A stretch of 64,000 nucleotides of DNA, from NCBI GenBank assembly GCA_947624245.1, contig CANQJL010000002.1, forward strand, positions 88,020 to 152,019, written 5' to 3'. The stretch comes from an uncultured Acetatifactor sp. (GTDB lineage Bacteria > Bacillota > Clostridia > Lachnospirales > Lachnospiraceae). A model generated the notes under the pieces. The model was not told the origin of the DNA, searched no databases, and saw nothing but the letters and a program-made list of their open reading frames with translations. Each line of letters opens with the position of its first letter. Position 1 is the first letter of the stretch. The translations under genes were made by a program, and so were the position numbers. This document shows, in pieces, positions 21,008 through 30,493 of this stretch.

Positions 21008-22014
21008 TTACTCATTCCTTCGATTGCATAAGCTACGGATTTATAATTGTCGTCCTTGATGATCTTTGCCAGACCGGCCACAACGCTGGCGATGGGAGCG
21101 TCGTTCACATTCACCTTAAGCCCCGTCCCCGCGGACAGCCGATCTGCCAGATGGCATACCTGGGAGGCGCCTCCGGTGAGATAAATGCCGTGACGGTAGA
21201 TATCCGCCGCAAGCTCCGGCGGCGTGCGCTCCAGGATCACCTTCACGTTGTCGATGATGGTGTTGAAATGCTCGTCGAGGGCCTCGTCCACCAGTCTTGT
21301 GGGAATCTCCCGCTCCACGGGCAGTCCCGTGACGATGTCTCTGCCGTACACTACGGCGGTCTTGACGTCCTTCTCCAATTCGCTCAGAGAGATCTTGACG
21401 TTCTCCGCCGTCTTCCCGCCGATGATCAGGCTGAATTCCTTTCGCACGGCGGCGCGTATGGCCTCGTCGAATTTCAGACCGCCGATCTTGATCAGACGGC
21501 TCAGCACGATCCCGCCGAGGGAGAGAATGGAGATCTCCGTGGTCTCATAGCCCACGTTCACCAGAAGGACACCCTGAGAATTTTTCACGTCGATGTCGAG
21601 CCCGAGCCCGTCCGCCACGGCCTTCTCCACCACCATGATCTTGCGCGCCTTTACGCCGGCATCGCGGATCAGATCGTAGAAGGCTCGCTTCTCCACCTCC
21701 GTGACGTCCGTAGGCACCGCGATATAGAAGTCCGCGGGCTTTGCGCTGCCGTTCTGAAGGTCGCTCAGGAAATATTTGATCAGCGTCTCCATATTTTTGA
21801 TATCCGCGATCACGCCGTTGGACAGCGGATAAGAAATATGAATATTTCCGGGCGCCTTCTCATACATTTCAAATGCAGAGTCACCGTAGGCAAACAAGGT
21901 ATTCTTGTTCTCTATGGCGATCATATTTTTTTCCACAAAAATACTGTCGCTGCTCCTGCTGTAAATTTTGATGTTGTTGGTACCGAGGTCGATACCGAAT
22001 GCGTTGTTTGCCAA
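21004..22014 (-). CDS. mreB: MreB/actin-like rod shape-determining protein
   Basis: FGIDLGTNNIKIY; VEKAVADGLGLDID; GIYLTGGASQVCHL; adjacent to mreC. Confidence 0.9.
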   Translation of the reverse strand: MANNAFGIDLGTNNIKIYSRSSDSIFVEKNMIAIENKNTLFAYGDSAFEMYEKAPGNIHISYPLSNGVIADIKNMETLIKYFLSDLQNGSAKPADFYIAVPTDVTEVEKRAFYDLIRDAGVKARKIMVVEKAVADGLGLDIDVKNSQGVLLVNVGYETTEISILSLGGIVLSRLIKIGGLKFDEAIRAAVRKEFSLIIGGKTAENVKISLSELEKDVKTAVVYGRDIVTGLPVEREIPTRLVDEALDEHFNTIIDNVKVILERTPPELAADIYRHGIYLTGGASQVCHLADRLSAGTGLKVNVNDAPIASVVAGLAKIIKDDNYKSVAYAIEGMSK

Positions 22015-22071
22015 AGTTATGAACCCCTTTCTGTCGTATGCGGCTGCCCTGCGCAGCAGCCTTCGCTTTTC

Positions 22072-22776
22072 TCATGGGTGTATCTGCGTGAACCAGGACT
22101 CCTCCTTGAAGCTGACGTATCTGTTGTCGCCGATCACAATGTGATCCAGCAGAGGAATGTCCATTTTCTCTCCCATCTCCCTGACGTTGTCGGTCAGCTC
22201 CCTGTCCGCCCTGCTGGGAGTGGGATCGCCGCTTGGGTGGTTGTGCACCAGCAGAATATTCACCGCTCTGCACTCCAGAGCCGCCATAAAGATCTCCCGC
22301 GGTGAGATCAGCGCCATTCTGACGCTTCCGCTTGACAGCCGGCGTTCCGCGATCAACTGTCCCTTGGAATCCAGGCAGACCAGGACCACGCATTCCGTAT
22401 CCTGATGCCTGAGCTTTTCCATAAAGTAGCCCGCCGCCTGACCGGAGCTTTTGAAGCTGAGCCCCCTGCTTGCGGCCGCCGCGCTCATTCTCTTGGTGAG
22501 CTCGGCCAGACTTTTTAATTTTACCGCCTTGACCTGTCCGATGCCCTTGATGCCCTTCAGGTCGTCGATCGTCACGCTGTGAAGCCCCAGAAGTCCTTCT
22601 CGGGGATAGCGGGCGAGCTTAAGCACCTCTTCCGCCAGCTGCAGCGCGTTCTTTTCCTTTGTGCCCGTGCGAATGATGATAGCAAGAAGCTCTGCTTCCG
22701 TCAGGTTCTCGGGGCCGAAACGCAGGAATCTCTCGTAGGGGAGCTCCGAAGCGTTTCCTTTTTGATGTTCTCTCAT
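22072..22776 (-). CDS. radC: RadC/YeeS family JAB-domain protein
   Basis: ILLVHNHPSGDPTPSRADRELTDNV. Confidence 0.96.
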   Translation of the reverse strand: MREHQKGNASELPYERFLRFGPENLTEAELLAIIIRTGTKEKNALQLAEEVLKLARYPREGLLGLHSVTIDDLKGIKGIGQVKAVKLKSLAELTKRMSAAAASRGLSFKSSGQAAGYFMEKLRHQDTECVVLVCLDSKGQLIAERRLSSGSVRMALISPREIFMAALECRAVNILLVHNHPSGDPTPSRADRELTDNVREMGEKMDIPLLDHIVIGDNRYVSFKEESWFTQIHP

Positions 22777-22818
22777 GCGTCTCCTTTCGCCCTTCTCCGA
22801 CGCAGGAAAAACAAGAAC

Positions 22819-23058
22819 CTATCTGATAAATCGATACACCACCAGCGCGATGACCACGCCGATCACGCTGGCTATGGTGATGTTGATGGTCAGGCCGAAG
22901 GTCAGCACAAAAAATCCGAGATCCAGCACTACCGGAGAGCTTAGGCCGAACGACTGGCCGTAGTTCAAAAAGCTTCCGTCAAAGAAAGTGCCGATAAATC
23001 TGCCGATCACAAAGCCGACCAGCACCAGAAGTATCAATACCCAGTTTATCTTTTTCAA
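22819..23058 (-). CDS. DUF4321-like small membrane protein
   Basis: 79 aa, two TM, LDLGFFVLTFGLTINITIASVIGVVIALVVY. Confidence 0.65.
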   Translation of the reverse strand: MKKINWVLILLVLVGFVIGRFIGTFFDGSFLNYGQSFGLSSPVVLDLGFFVLTFGLTINITIASVIGVVIALVVYRFIR

Positions 23059-23173
23059 AATGCCGCCTCATTCTTTCTTCCGTATTTTGCAATTTCCTTC
23101 CATACGCCTTTATATAGTACCACAAATCGGCAGGACTGTACACAAAAATCATATCATAAATTTTGACCTTTTT

Positions 23174-24481
23174 CTACACGGCTCCAAGGCGCAGCGCCTC
23201 CTCGGACACGATCCCGCCGTCAAGCAGCGCCTGAAGCGACTTTAAAATGCCGAATTTTGCGTGCTGCCAGGTCAGTCCGCCCTGAAAATACACCGCGTAG
23301 GGCGGTCTGATGGGGCCGTCGGCGGACAGCTCGATGGAGGAGCCCGAGACGAACGCGCCTGCGGCCATGATCACCTGTGCGTCATAGCCCGGCATATCCC
23401 ACGGCTGCGGGGTCACGTGGCTGTCCACAGGGGCTCCCGCCTGTATGCCCTGACAGAAGGCGATGACGGCGTCGGGCCGTCCGAAGGTGATCGCCTGAAT
23501 GATATCGTGCCGGCTCTCGCTGCTGTCGGGTACTACCGCAAATCCCAGCGGTTCGTAGAGATTCGCCGCGAACACGGCGGCCTTCAGAGCGGCGGCCGTG
23601 ACGGTGGGGGCCAGGAAAAAGCCCTGATAGAGATCCTTCAGAACGCCCAGGGAGGCACCCACCTCCTTTGCCAGTCCGGGGGAGGTCAGCCTGCAGGCCG
23701 CGTTTTCCACGCACTCTTTCGTGCCCGCGATGTAGCCGCCGATGGGGGCGAGACCGCCGCCGGGGTTCTTGATGAGAGAGCCCACCGTCATGTCTGCTCC
23801 CACGTCGCCGGGCTCTGCGGTCTCCACGAACTCGCCGTAGCAGTTGTCCACCATACAGAGAATGTCGGGCCGTATGGATTTGATAAAGGCGATCAGCTCG
23901 CCGATCCTCGCCACGGACAGCGTGGGACGCGTCTGATAGCCCTTGGAGCGCTGTATGGTCACCAGACGGGTGCGCTGGTTTATGCTCCTTCGGATCTTGT
24001 CAAAGTCAAAGCCGCCGTCGGGAAGCAGATCCACCTGCCTGTAGGTGACGCCGTACTCCGCGAGAGAACCTCTGGAGGGCCGGATTCCGATGACCTCCTC
24101 CAGCGTGTCGTAGGGCCTGCCAACGGGGGATAAAAGCTCGTCGCCCGGGCGCAGATTGCCGCTAAGCGCCAGCGCCAGCGCATGGGTGCCGCATGTGATC
24201 TGGGGGCGCACCAGGGCGTCCTCTGTGTGAAAGACCTTGGCGTACACCTCCTCCAGCGTATCTCTGCCAAGATCGTTGTAGCCGTAGCCGGTAGTACCCA
24301 CCAGGCAGGCCTCGCTCACCCTGCATTCCTGCATGGCGCGCACTACCTTGAGCTGGTTATACTCCGCCGTCTCGTCTATCTCGTCGAACCGTTTTTTCAG
24401 TTTTTCCAAAATCTTACTGCCGTATTCATAAACGGCATCGCCGATTCCCATGGAGGCGTACATTTTGTTTAAATCCGTCAT
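23174..24481 (-). CDS. Methionine gamma-lyase family protein (YnbB / 'aluminum resistance' family)
   Basis: PLP enzyme; VDNCYGEFVE..GADMTVGSLIKNPGGGLAPIGGYIAG. Confidence 0.92.
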   Translation of the reverse strand: MTDLNKMYASMGIGDAVYEYGSKILEKLKKRFDEIDETAEYNQLKVVRAMQECRVSEACLVGTTGYGYNDLGRDTLEEVYAKVFHTEDALVRPQITCGTHALALALSGNLRPGDELLSPVGRPYDTLEEVIGIRPSRGSLAEYGVTYRQVDLLPDGGFDFDKIRRSINQRTRLVTIQRSKGYQTRPTLSVARIGELIAFIKSIRPDILCMVDNCYGEFVETAEPGDVGADMTVGSLIKNPGGGLAPIGGYIAGTKECVENAACRLTSPGLAKEVGASLGVLKDLYQGFFLAPTVTAAALKAAVFAANLYEPLGFAVVPDSSESRHDIIQAITFGRPDAVIAFCQGIQAGAPVDSHVTPQPWDMPGYDAQVIMAAGAFVSGSSIELSADGPIRPPYAVYFQGGLTWQHAKFGILKSLQALLDGGIVSEEALRLGAV

Positions 24482-25461
24482 CTTGCTCCCTCGCGTTCCC
24501 CGTAAATTCCCGCTTCGGTCAATTTGTCCGTCATGTACCTTAAGATGCGGTCCTCGTCGTAGTCAAATTTGTCCTGATCGATCCAGATCACGTCTTTTTC
24601 CCTGCGAAACCAGGTAAGCTGCCGCTTGGCGAAATGACGGGTGTTCTGCTTGATCAGGGCGACCGCTCTCTCCAGAGAAATCTCCCCATTAAGCCACTTA
24701 AGCATTTCCTTATAGCCAAGCCCCTGCATGGAGACCATGTCTCGGGTGCAGCCCATTCGGCGAAGCTCCTCCACCTCCTGTGCAAGGCCCTGCTCCAGCA
24801 TCTCGTCCACGCGCCGGTCGATCCGCCGATAGAGACGTTCCCGCTCATCGTTCAGCACAAAACAGCAGGATAAGTAAGCGCTTCCCTTTTGCCGCTCCTT
24901 TTCGTTGTGGGCCGATATGGGCTCCCCCGTCAGGTGAAAAAACTCAAGCGCCCGAACGGTACGCTTGATATTGTTCGCATGAATGGCGCTTGCGGATAAG
25001 GGATCCACCCGTTCCAGCATCTCGTGAAGCTGCTCCGGCCCCTTCTCGGCGGCCAGCCTCTCCAGCGATTTTCTGTACTCGGTATTTTCTTCATTTTCGG
25101 TAAAGTCGATGTCCCGCAAAAGCGCCTGAATATAAAATCCCGTGCCGCCGGCCACAATGGGAATATGGCCCCTTTCGTAGATCTGCTCCAGGCATTCCTC
25201 GCATTTTTGTTTGAACAGCACTACGTTAAAGGGCTCCCACGGGTCGAGAATATCTATCATGTGATGGGGAACGCCCTGCATTTCCTCGGGCCTTATCTTG
25301 GCGGAGCCGATGTCCATGTGCCGATAGACCTGCATGGAATCGGCGGAGAGGATCTCTCCGTCCACGATCTTTGCCAGCGCCACGGAAAGCTTCGTTTTTC
25401 CTGCGGCGGTGGGACCGGTCAGAACGATCATGGGGCGCCTGCACTGTTCCTGATTCTCCAC
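24478..25461 (-). CDS. miaA: tRNA dimethylallyltransferase MiaA
   Basis: VLTGPTAAGKTKLSVALA; LSADSMQVYRHMDIGSAK; IVAGGTGFYIQALL. Confidence 0.98.
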   Translation of the reverse strand: MENQEQCRRPMIVLTGPTAAGKTKLSVALAKIVDGEILSADSMQVYRHMDIGSAKIRPEEMQGVPHHMIDILDPWEPFNVVLFKQKCEECLEQIYERGHIPIVAGGTGFYIQALLRDIDFTENEENTEYRKSLERLAAEKGPEQLHEMLERVDPLSASAIHANNIKRTVRALEFFHLTGEPISAHNEKERQKGSAYLSCCFVLNDERERLYRRIDRRVDEMLEQGLAQEVEELRRMGCTRDMVSMQGLGYKEMLKWLNGEISLERAVALIKQNTRHFAKRQLTWFRREKDVIWIDQDKFDYDEDRILRYMTDKLTEAGIYGEREGAR

Positions 25462-25488
25462 AGATACTCTCCTTTCCTGCGCTTTTGA

Positions 25489-27492
25489 TTAATTGACCAC
25501 GCGCTTGAATTTCCGCTCCATCTCATACTTTGTCATGGACACAATGGTGGGCCTTCCGTGGGGACAGTTGTAGGGGTTGTCCAGCGTAAGCAGCTCGTCT
25601 ATCAGCGCCTCGGCCTCCGGAACGCTTAAGAGATGGTTGCCCTTCACGGCCGCCTTACAGGACATGGACGCTATCTTCTCCTCGACGACGCGCAGGTTCC
25701 CGAAGCTTCCGCCCTCCGCCAGCCCGTCCAGCACCTCCAGGAACATTTCCCGTTCGTTGCAGCCGTACAGGTCCGCAGGCACGCTCCGCAGCGCGTATTC
25801 GTTTCCGCCGAAGGCCTCCACCTCAAATCCGAGCCCGAAAAAGGTGTCCAGATGCTCCTTCAGAACGGTCTCCTCCTGTCCGGAGAGACTGACGATCACG
25901 GGGGGCATCAGCGTCTGTGAGACTACGGCCTTCTCGCGGTACTGCTTCATCAGCCGTTCAAAATTCACCTTCTCGTGCGCGGCGTGCTGGTCGATCATCA
26001 GCAGCTTGTCCTCGTACTGAACCAGCCAGTAGGTCTCAAAGACCTGCCCGATGATCCGAAAGCGGGCGCGGTTATCCTGGGTGAGAATCTTTTCCTCGAA
26101 CAAATTCAACTGTTCTGCAGAGGAGTTTTCTGCGGCGGCTTTTTCTTCTTGGCGCTTCAGTGCTTCGGAAGCATCTTTTTTCCCTTCGCGCTCCGGCACT
26201 TCGGAAATCTCCGAGGTCTCGGAAAAGAACGGATTTTCCCCAGAATCCGGGGATTCTGCAGGATTTTTTACCATTTTTTCCGAATTTTCCTGTGTTTTCT
26301 CCCTCTGCCAGGCGGGATTTTGAATAAAATCCTGCATATTTCGGCGTTCTGCGGCATATTTCGCATCTTCCGCAAGACGAAATTCTTCCGTGCGATGTCG
26401 CTCGAACGGCTCCGGCGTATGGACGCGTTCCTGCTTTTCCGCTTCCTGCCGCAGGGCTGCCTTCCGCTCGCGGTCGGTGTCCAGAGACGCCTCCGGAATC
26501 ATCTCCTCCCCGTGGAGAGTTTCCTGCACCGCCTTCGTCAGAAAGCGGGCGAAATCCATTCCGTCGCTGAAGCGGACGTCCATTTTCGTAGGGTGGACAT
26601 TGACGTCTACCTGTCTGGGATCCATTGTGATGTGCAGCACGCAGAGAGGAAATTTATGCTGCATCAGATATCCCTTATAGCCCTCCTCCACCGCCTTTGC
26701 AATGATGCCGCTTCGGATAAAACGGCCGTTGAGAAAATAGATCTCAAAATTGCGGTTCGACCGGACGGCCTCCGATTTTCCCAGATACCCCTCCGCCTTT
26801 ATCCCGCCTTGCTGCACCTGCATGGGAATCAGCGCATTGGCCGTCTCTCTCCCGTAGATTCGGTAGATCACTTCCTTTAGGTCGCCGCTGCCGGAGGTGT
26901 GGAATTTAAGCTGTCCGCCGAGGGTCAGCTTAAAGGAGATATCGGGGCGCGACAGCGCCAGATGCTCCATGAGATCGACAATATAACCGCCCTCGGTAGC
27001 CGCCTGCTTTAAGAATTTACGGCGCACGGGCGTGTTGTAAAAGAGATTGCGCATGATAAAGGTGGTGCCGTCCGGAGCGCCCACCTCCTCAAAGCCCGTC
27101 TCCCTTCCGCCCTCCAAAAGGATCCGGCTGCCCGTAATGCAGTCCTGCGGCTTGGTGATCACCTCCGTCCTCGACACGGCGGCAATGCTGGAAAGCGCCT
27201 CACCGCGAAAGCCCAGGCTTGCGATCTGCTGCAGGTCCTTCGCGTCCGCTATCTTGCTCGTGGCGTGCCGCAAAAACGCCGTGCGCAGCTGATCCCGTTC
27301 CATGCCGCAGCCGTTGTCTGTGACGCGGATATACTCAATGCCGCCCTCCTTCACCTCCACCGTGACGGCGTCCGCGCCGGAATCGATGGCGTTCTCCACC
27401 AGCTCCTTCACCACGCTGGCGGGGCGCTCCACCACCTCTCCGGCGGCGATCTTATCTATGGTGTCCGGATCCAAAACATGTATCTGTGCCAT
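25489..27492 (-). CDS. mutL: DNA mismatch repair protein MutL (start set at MAQIHVLD)
   Basis: IDKIAAGEVVERPASVVKELVENAIDSGA; GFRGEALSSI; QHAAHEKVNFE. Confidence 0.98.
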   Translation of the reverse strand: MAQIHVLDPDTIDKIAAGEVVERPASVVKELVENAIDSGADAVTVEVKEGGIEYIRVTDNGCGMERDQLRTAFLRHATSKIADAKDLQQIASLGFRGEALSSIAAVSRTEVITKPQDCITGSRILLEGGRETGFEEVGAPDGTTFIMRNLFYNTPVRRKFLKQAATEGGYIVDLMEHLALSRPDISFKLTLGGQLKFHTSGSGDLKEVIYRIYGRETANALIPMQVQQGGIKAEGYLGKSEAVRSNRNFEIYFLNGRFIRSGIIAKAVEEGYKGYLMQHKFPLCVLHITMDPRQVDVNVHPTKMDVRFSDGMDFARFLTKAVQETLHGEEMIPEASLDTDRERKAALRQEAEKQERVHTPEPFERHRTEEFRLAEDAKYAAERRNMQDFIQNPAWQREKTQENSEKMVKNPAESPDSGENPFFSETSEISEVPEREGKKDASEALKRQEEKAAAENSSAEQLNLFEEKILTQDNRARFRIIGQVFETYWLVQYEDKLLMIDQHAAHEKVNFERLMKQYREKAVVSQTLMPPVIVSLSGQEETVLKEHLDTFFGLGFEVEAFGGNEYALRSVPADLYGCNEREMFLEVLDGLAEGGSFGNLRVVEEKIASMSCKAAVKGNHLLSVPEAEALIDELLTLDNPYNCPHGRPTIVSMTKYEMERKFKRVVN

Positions 27493-27576
27493 CTCGTGCC
27501 TCGCATTTCTCTTTTCAGTCTGTCCGGTCCTATTCCGCCGCACAGCCCCAGCCTGTCCTGTCTTAGCCTGCCCTAT

Positions 27577-30252
27577 TTATCCCTGCCATCTGTTCTTCAG
27601 CTTATTCTGCAGGCGGTACAGGGTGTTCAGCGCATCAATGGGCGACATGGTGCTGATTTCCAGCTCCGTCAGCTCTTTGATCACATCTTCGTCCTTCACC
27701 GTGTCAAAAAGTGACATCTGTGCCAGGTCGACTTCGTCCAGCTTCTGATGCTTCGCCGGCTTCCCGTCGTCCCTGGTATCTACCGTGATGCTCTGAATCT
27801 TTTCGATGATATCGTTGTCCGTGAGCTGTTCGACGATCTCCTTGGCGCGGTCGATGACGATATCGGGCACGCCTGCAAGCTTTGCCACCTGAATGCCGTA
27901 GCTTCTGTCCGCGCCGCCCCTTATGATCTTTCTCAGGAAGACGATGTCGTCTCCCACCTCCTTCACGGCGATACAGTAGTTGTTCACATTGCTCATCTTG
28001 CCCTCCAGCTCCGTCAGCTCGTGATAATGAGTGGCGAACAAGGTCTTGGCGCCCAGCAGTCTTCTGTTGCTGATGTGCTCGATCACCGCCCAGGCAATGC
28101 TCAGGCCGTCGAAGGTGGAAGTGCCCCTTCCGATCTCGTCTAAGATCAACAGGCTGTTCGAGGTGGCGTTCCTCAAGATATTTGCCACCTCGTTCATCTC
28201 CACCATGAAGGTGGACTGCCCGCTGGCCAGATCGTCGGAGGCGCCCACGCGGGTAAATATCCTGTCCACAATTCCGATGTCGGCGCTCTTTGCCGGCACG
28301 AAACAGCCGATCTGCGCAAGCAGTACGATCAGCGCCGTCTGCCGCATATAGGTGGATTTGCCGGCCATATTGGGGCCTGTGATGACGCTGATGCAGTGAC
28401 TGTTATTGTCCAGATAAGTGTCGTTTGCAATGAACATGTCGCCCTGCAGCGTCTGCTCCACAACGGGGTGCCGTCCGTCCTTAATGTTGATGACGCCCTT
28501 CTCGTTCAGTTTGGGGCGCACGTAGCGGTTGCGCTCGGACACCAGCGCTAGGGAGGCATACACGTCCAGCCGCGCCACGGCCTTTGCCGTCCTCTGAATG
28601 CGCATAAGCTCCTGCGCGACGCTGTCCCGTATCCTGCAGAAGATGTCGTATTCCAGCGCGGTCAGCTTGTCCTCCGCATTCAGGATCGTATCCTCCAGCT
28701 CCTTTAACCGGTCCGTGGTATAGCGCTCGGCGCCTGCCAGCGTCTGTTTTCGGATATAGTCGGCGGGCACCATGTCCTTGTAGGAATTGGTCACCTCAAA
28801 ATAATAGCCAAAGACCTTATTGTATTTGATCCGCAGATTCTTGATGCCGGTGCGCTCCCTGTCCTGTTCCTCCAGCTCCGCCAGCCATTGCTTTCCGTCT
28901 CTTTTGGCGCTGCGCAGCCTGTCCACGTTCTCGTCGAAGCCGTCCTTTATCATGCCGCCCTCGCGGATCGTCACGGGAGGCTCCTCCTCCACGGAAGCGC
29001 GGATCAGTTCATATACGTCCTCAAGACCGTCCATCTCATTTTCAATATTGCAAAGCTCTCCGGCGGAAAAGCTCTGCAACACCTTCTTGATGGCGGGAAG
29101 CATTTCCAGAGAATTGCGAAACGCAATGAGATCTCTGGGATTCGCCGTCTTGTAGGTCACCTTGCTGAGCAGTCTCTCAAGGTCGTAGATGGGGTTCAGA
29201 TACTCTCTCAGCTCGTCCCTTGAGACGCTGTCCTTGTTCAGATCCTCGATGGCGTCCAGCCGAAGCTCCATGTCGCTCTTGTCGATCAGCGGCTGTTCCA
29301 GCATACTCCGAAGCAGCCTTCCGCCCATGGCGGTCCTGGTCTTATCCAGAACGCCCAGAAGGGAGCCGCTCTTTCGCTTCTCCCGCAGGGTCTCCGTCAG
29401 CTCCAGATTGCGCCTTGTGGCGCTGTCGAGAAGCATATATTTGCTGGTCAGATAAGGGTGGATCTGGGTAAAATGCGCAAGATCCGTCTTCTGGGTATCA
29501 TAGAGATACTGAAGCAGCGCCCCCGCCGCCAGCATACCCACGGGAAATTCCTCGATGCCAAGACTGCTCAGGGTGTTCACCTTAAAATGCTCCAGCAGGA
29601 TACGTCTGCAGCCGTCGTCATCGAACATATGAGGCTCCAGAGCGTTTACGGAAATGCGGTACTTGTCCCGCAGACTCTCCAGATCGAAGCCGCTGACCAG
29701 AAACGCCTCGTTGTGAATGATCTCCGACGGCTCGTATTTCATCAGCTCGTCATTTAATTTCTTAAGGTCCTCCACCTCCGTCAGATAATAGTCGCCGGTG
29801 GTGACGTCCGCCACGGAGAGGCCGATCCTCGTAGGGGTATAGACAATGCACATGAGGAAATTATTTCTGGATTCCTCCAGCGACTGTACGTTCAGGTTGG
29901 TGCCGGGCGTCACCACGCGAATGACTTCGCGCTTCACCAGGCCCTTTGCCAGTCTGGGATCCTCCATCTGCTCGCCGATGGCGACCTTATATCCTTTGTT
30001 GACCAGCTTGGTCAGATATGTGTCCACCGCATGATACGGCACGCCGCACATGGGCGCCCGCTCCTTGAGGCCGCACGCCTTTCCGGTAAGGGTCAGCTCC
30101 AGCTCTCTGGAGGCTGTGACGGCGTCCTCAAAAAACATCTCATAGAAATCCCCCAGACGGTAAAAGAGAATGCAGTCCGGATACTGCTTCTTCGTCTCCA
30201 TGTATTGCTGCATCATGGGGGTCAGATCCTCCATGGGAATCTTGTCCGACAT
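27577..30252 (-). CDS. mutS: DNA mismatch repair protein MutS
   Basis: PMMQQYMETKKQYPDCILFYRLGDFYEMF; TGPNMAGKSTYMRQTALIVLLAQIGCFVPA. Confidence 0.99.
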   Translation of the reverse strand: MSDKIPMEDLTPMMQQYMETKKQYPDCILFYRLGDFYEMFFEDAVTASRELELTLTGKACGLKERAPMCGVPYHAVDTYLTKLVNKGYKVAIGEQMEDPRLAKGLVKREVIRVVTPGTNLNVQSLEESRNNFLMCIVYTPTRIGLSVADVTTGDYYLTEVEDLKKLNDELMKYEPSEIIHNEAFLVSGFDLESLRDKYRISVNALEPHMFDDDGCRRILLEHFKVNTLSSLGIEEFPVGMLAAGALLQYLYDTQKTDLAHFTQIHPYLTSKYMLLDSATRRNLELTETLREKRKSGSLLGVLDKTRTAMGGRLLRSMLEQPLIDKSDMELRLDAIEDLNKDSVSRDELREYLNPIYDLERLLSKVTYKTANPRDLIAFRNSLEMLPAIKKVLQSFSAGELCNIENEMDGLEDVYELIRASVEEEPPVTIREGGMIKDGFDENVDRLRSAKRDGKQWLAELEEQDRERTGIKNLRIKYNKVFGYYFEVTNSYKDMVPADYIRKQTLAGAERYTTDRLKELEDTILNAEDKLTALEYDIFCRIRDSVAQELMRIQRTAKAVARLDVYASLALVSERNRYVRPKLNEKGVINIKDGRHPVVEQTLQGDMFIANDTYLDNNSHCISVITGPNMAGKSTYMRQTALIVLLAQIGCFVPAKSADIGIVDRIFTRVGASDDLASGQSTFMVEMNEVANILRNATSNSLLILDEIGRGTSTFDGLSIAWAVIEHISNRRLLGAKTLFATHYHELTELEGKMSNVNNYCIAVKEVGDDIVFLRKIIRGGADRSYGIQVAKLAGVPDIVIDRAKEIVEQLTDNDIIEKIQSITVDTRDDGKPAKHQKLDEVDLAQMSLFDTVKDEDVIKELTELEISTMSPIDALNTLYRLQNKLKNRWQG

Positions 30253-30375
30253 TATGTGTACTCCTGTTCTGTCACGGAAGCGGTTCGCAAAATCTTAAAA
30301 CCGCAGTCCGAAGGGTAAATATGTGCCAAACTTGATCTGCAGCCGAAAGCCGCAGTCAAAAGCTTAAGATACCAT

Positions 30376-30420
30376 AAAAGGCAAATGCACAAGCAGTTGC
30401 GCATTTGCCTTTATCTTACC
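30376..30420 (-). terminator. Terminator between the GT-like gene and mutS
   Basis: aaaggcaaatgc-acaagcagtt-gcgcatttgccttta inverted repeat. Confidence 0.8.
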
Positions 30421-30493
30421 ACAAAATATTGATATTGTAAAGTTTGACAGCTCGTCTTAAGGTTTGCCATTTGGGTTCCGTGCATTCAGAATT

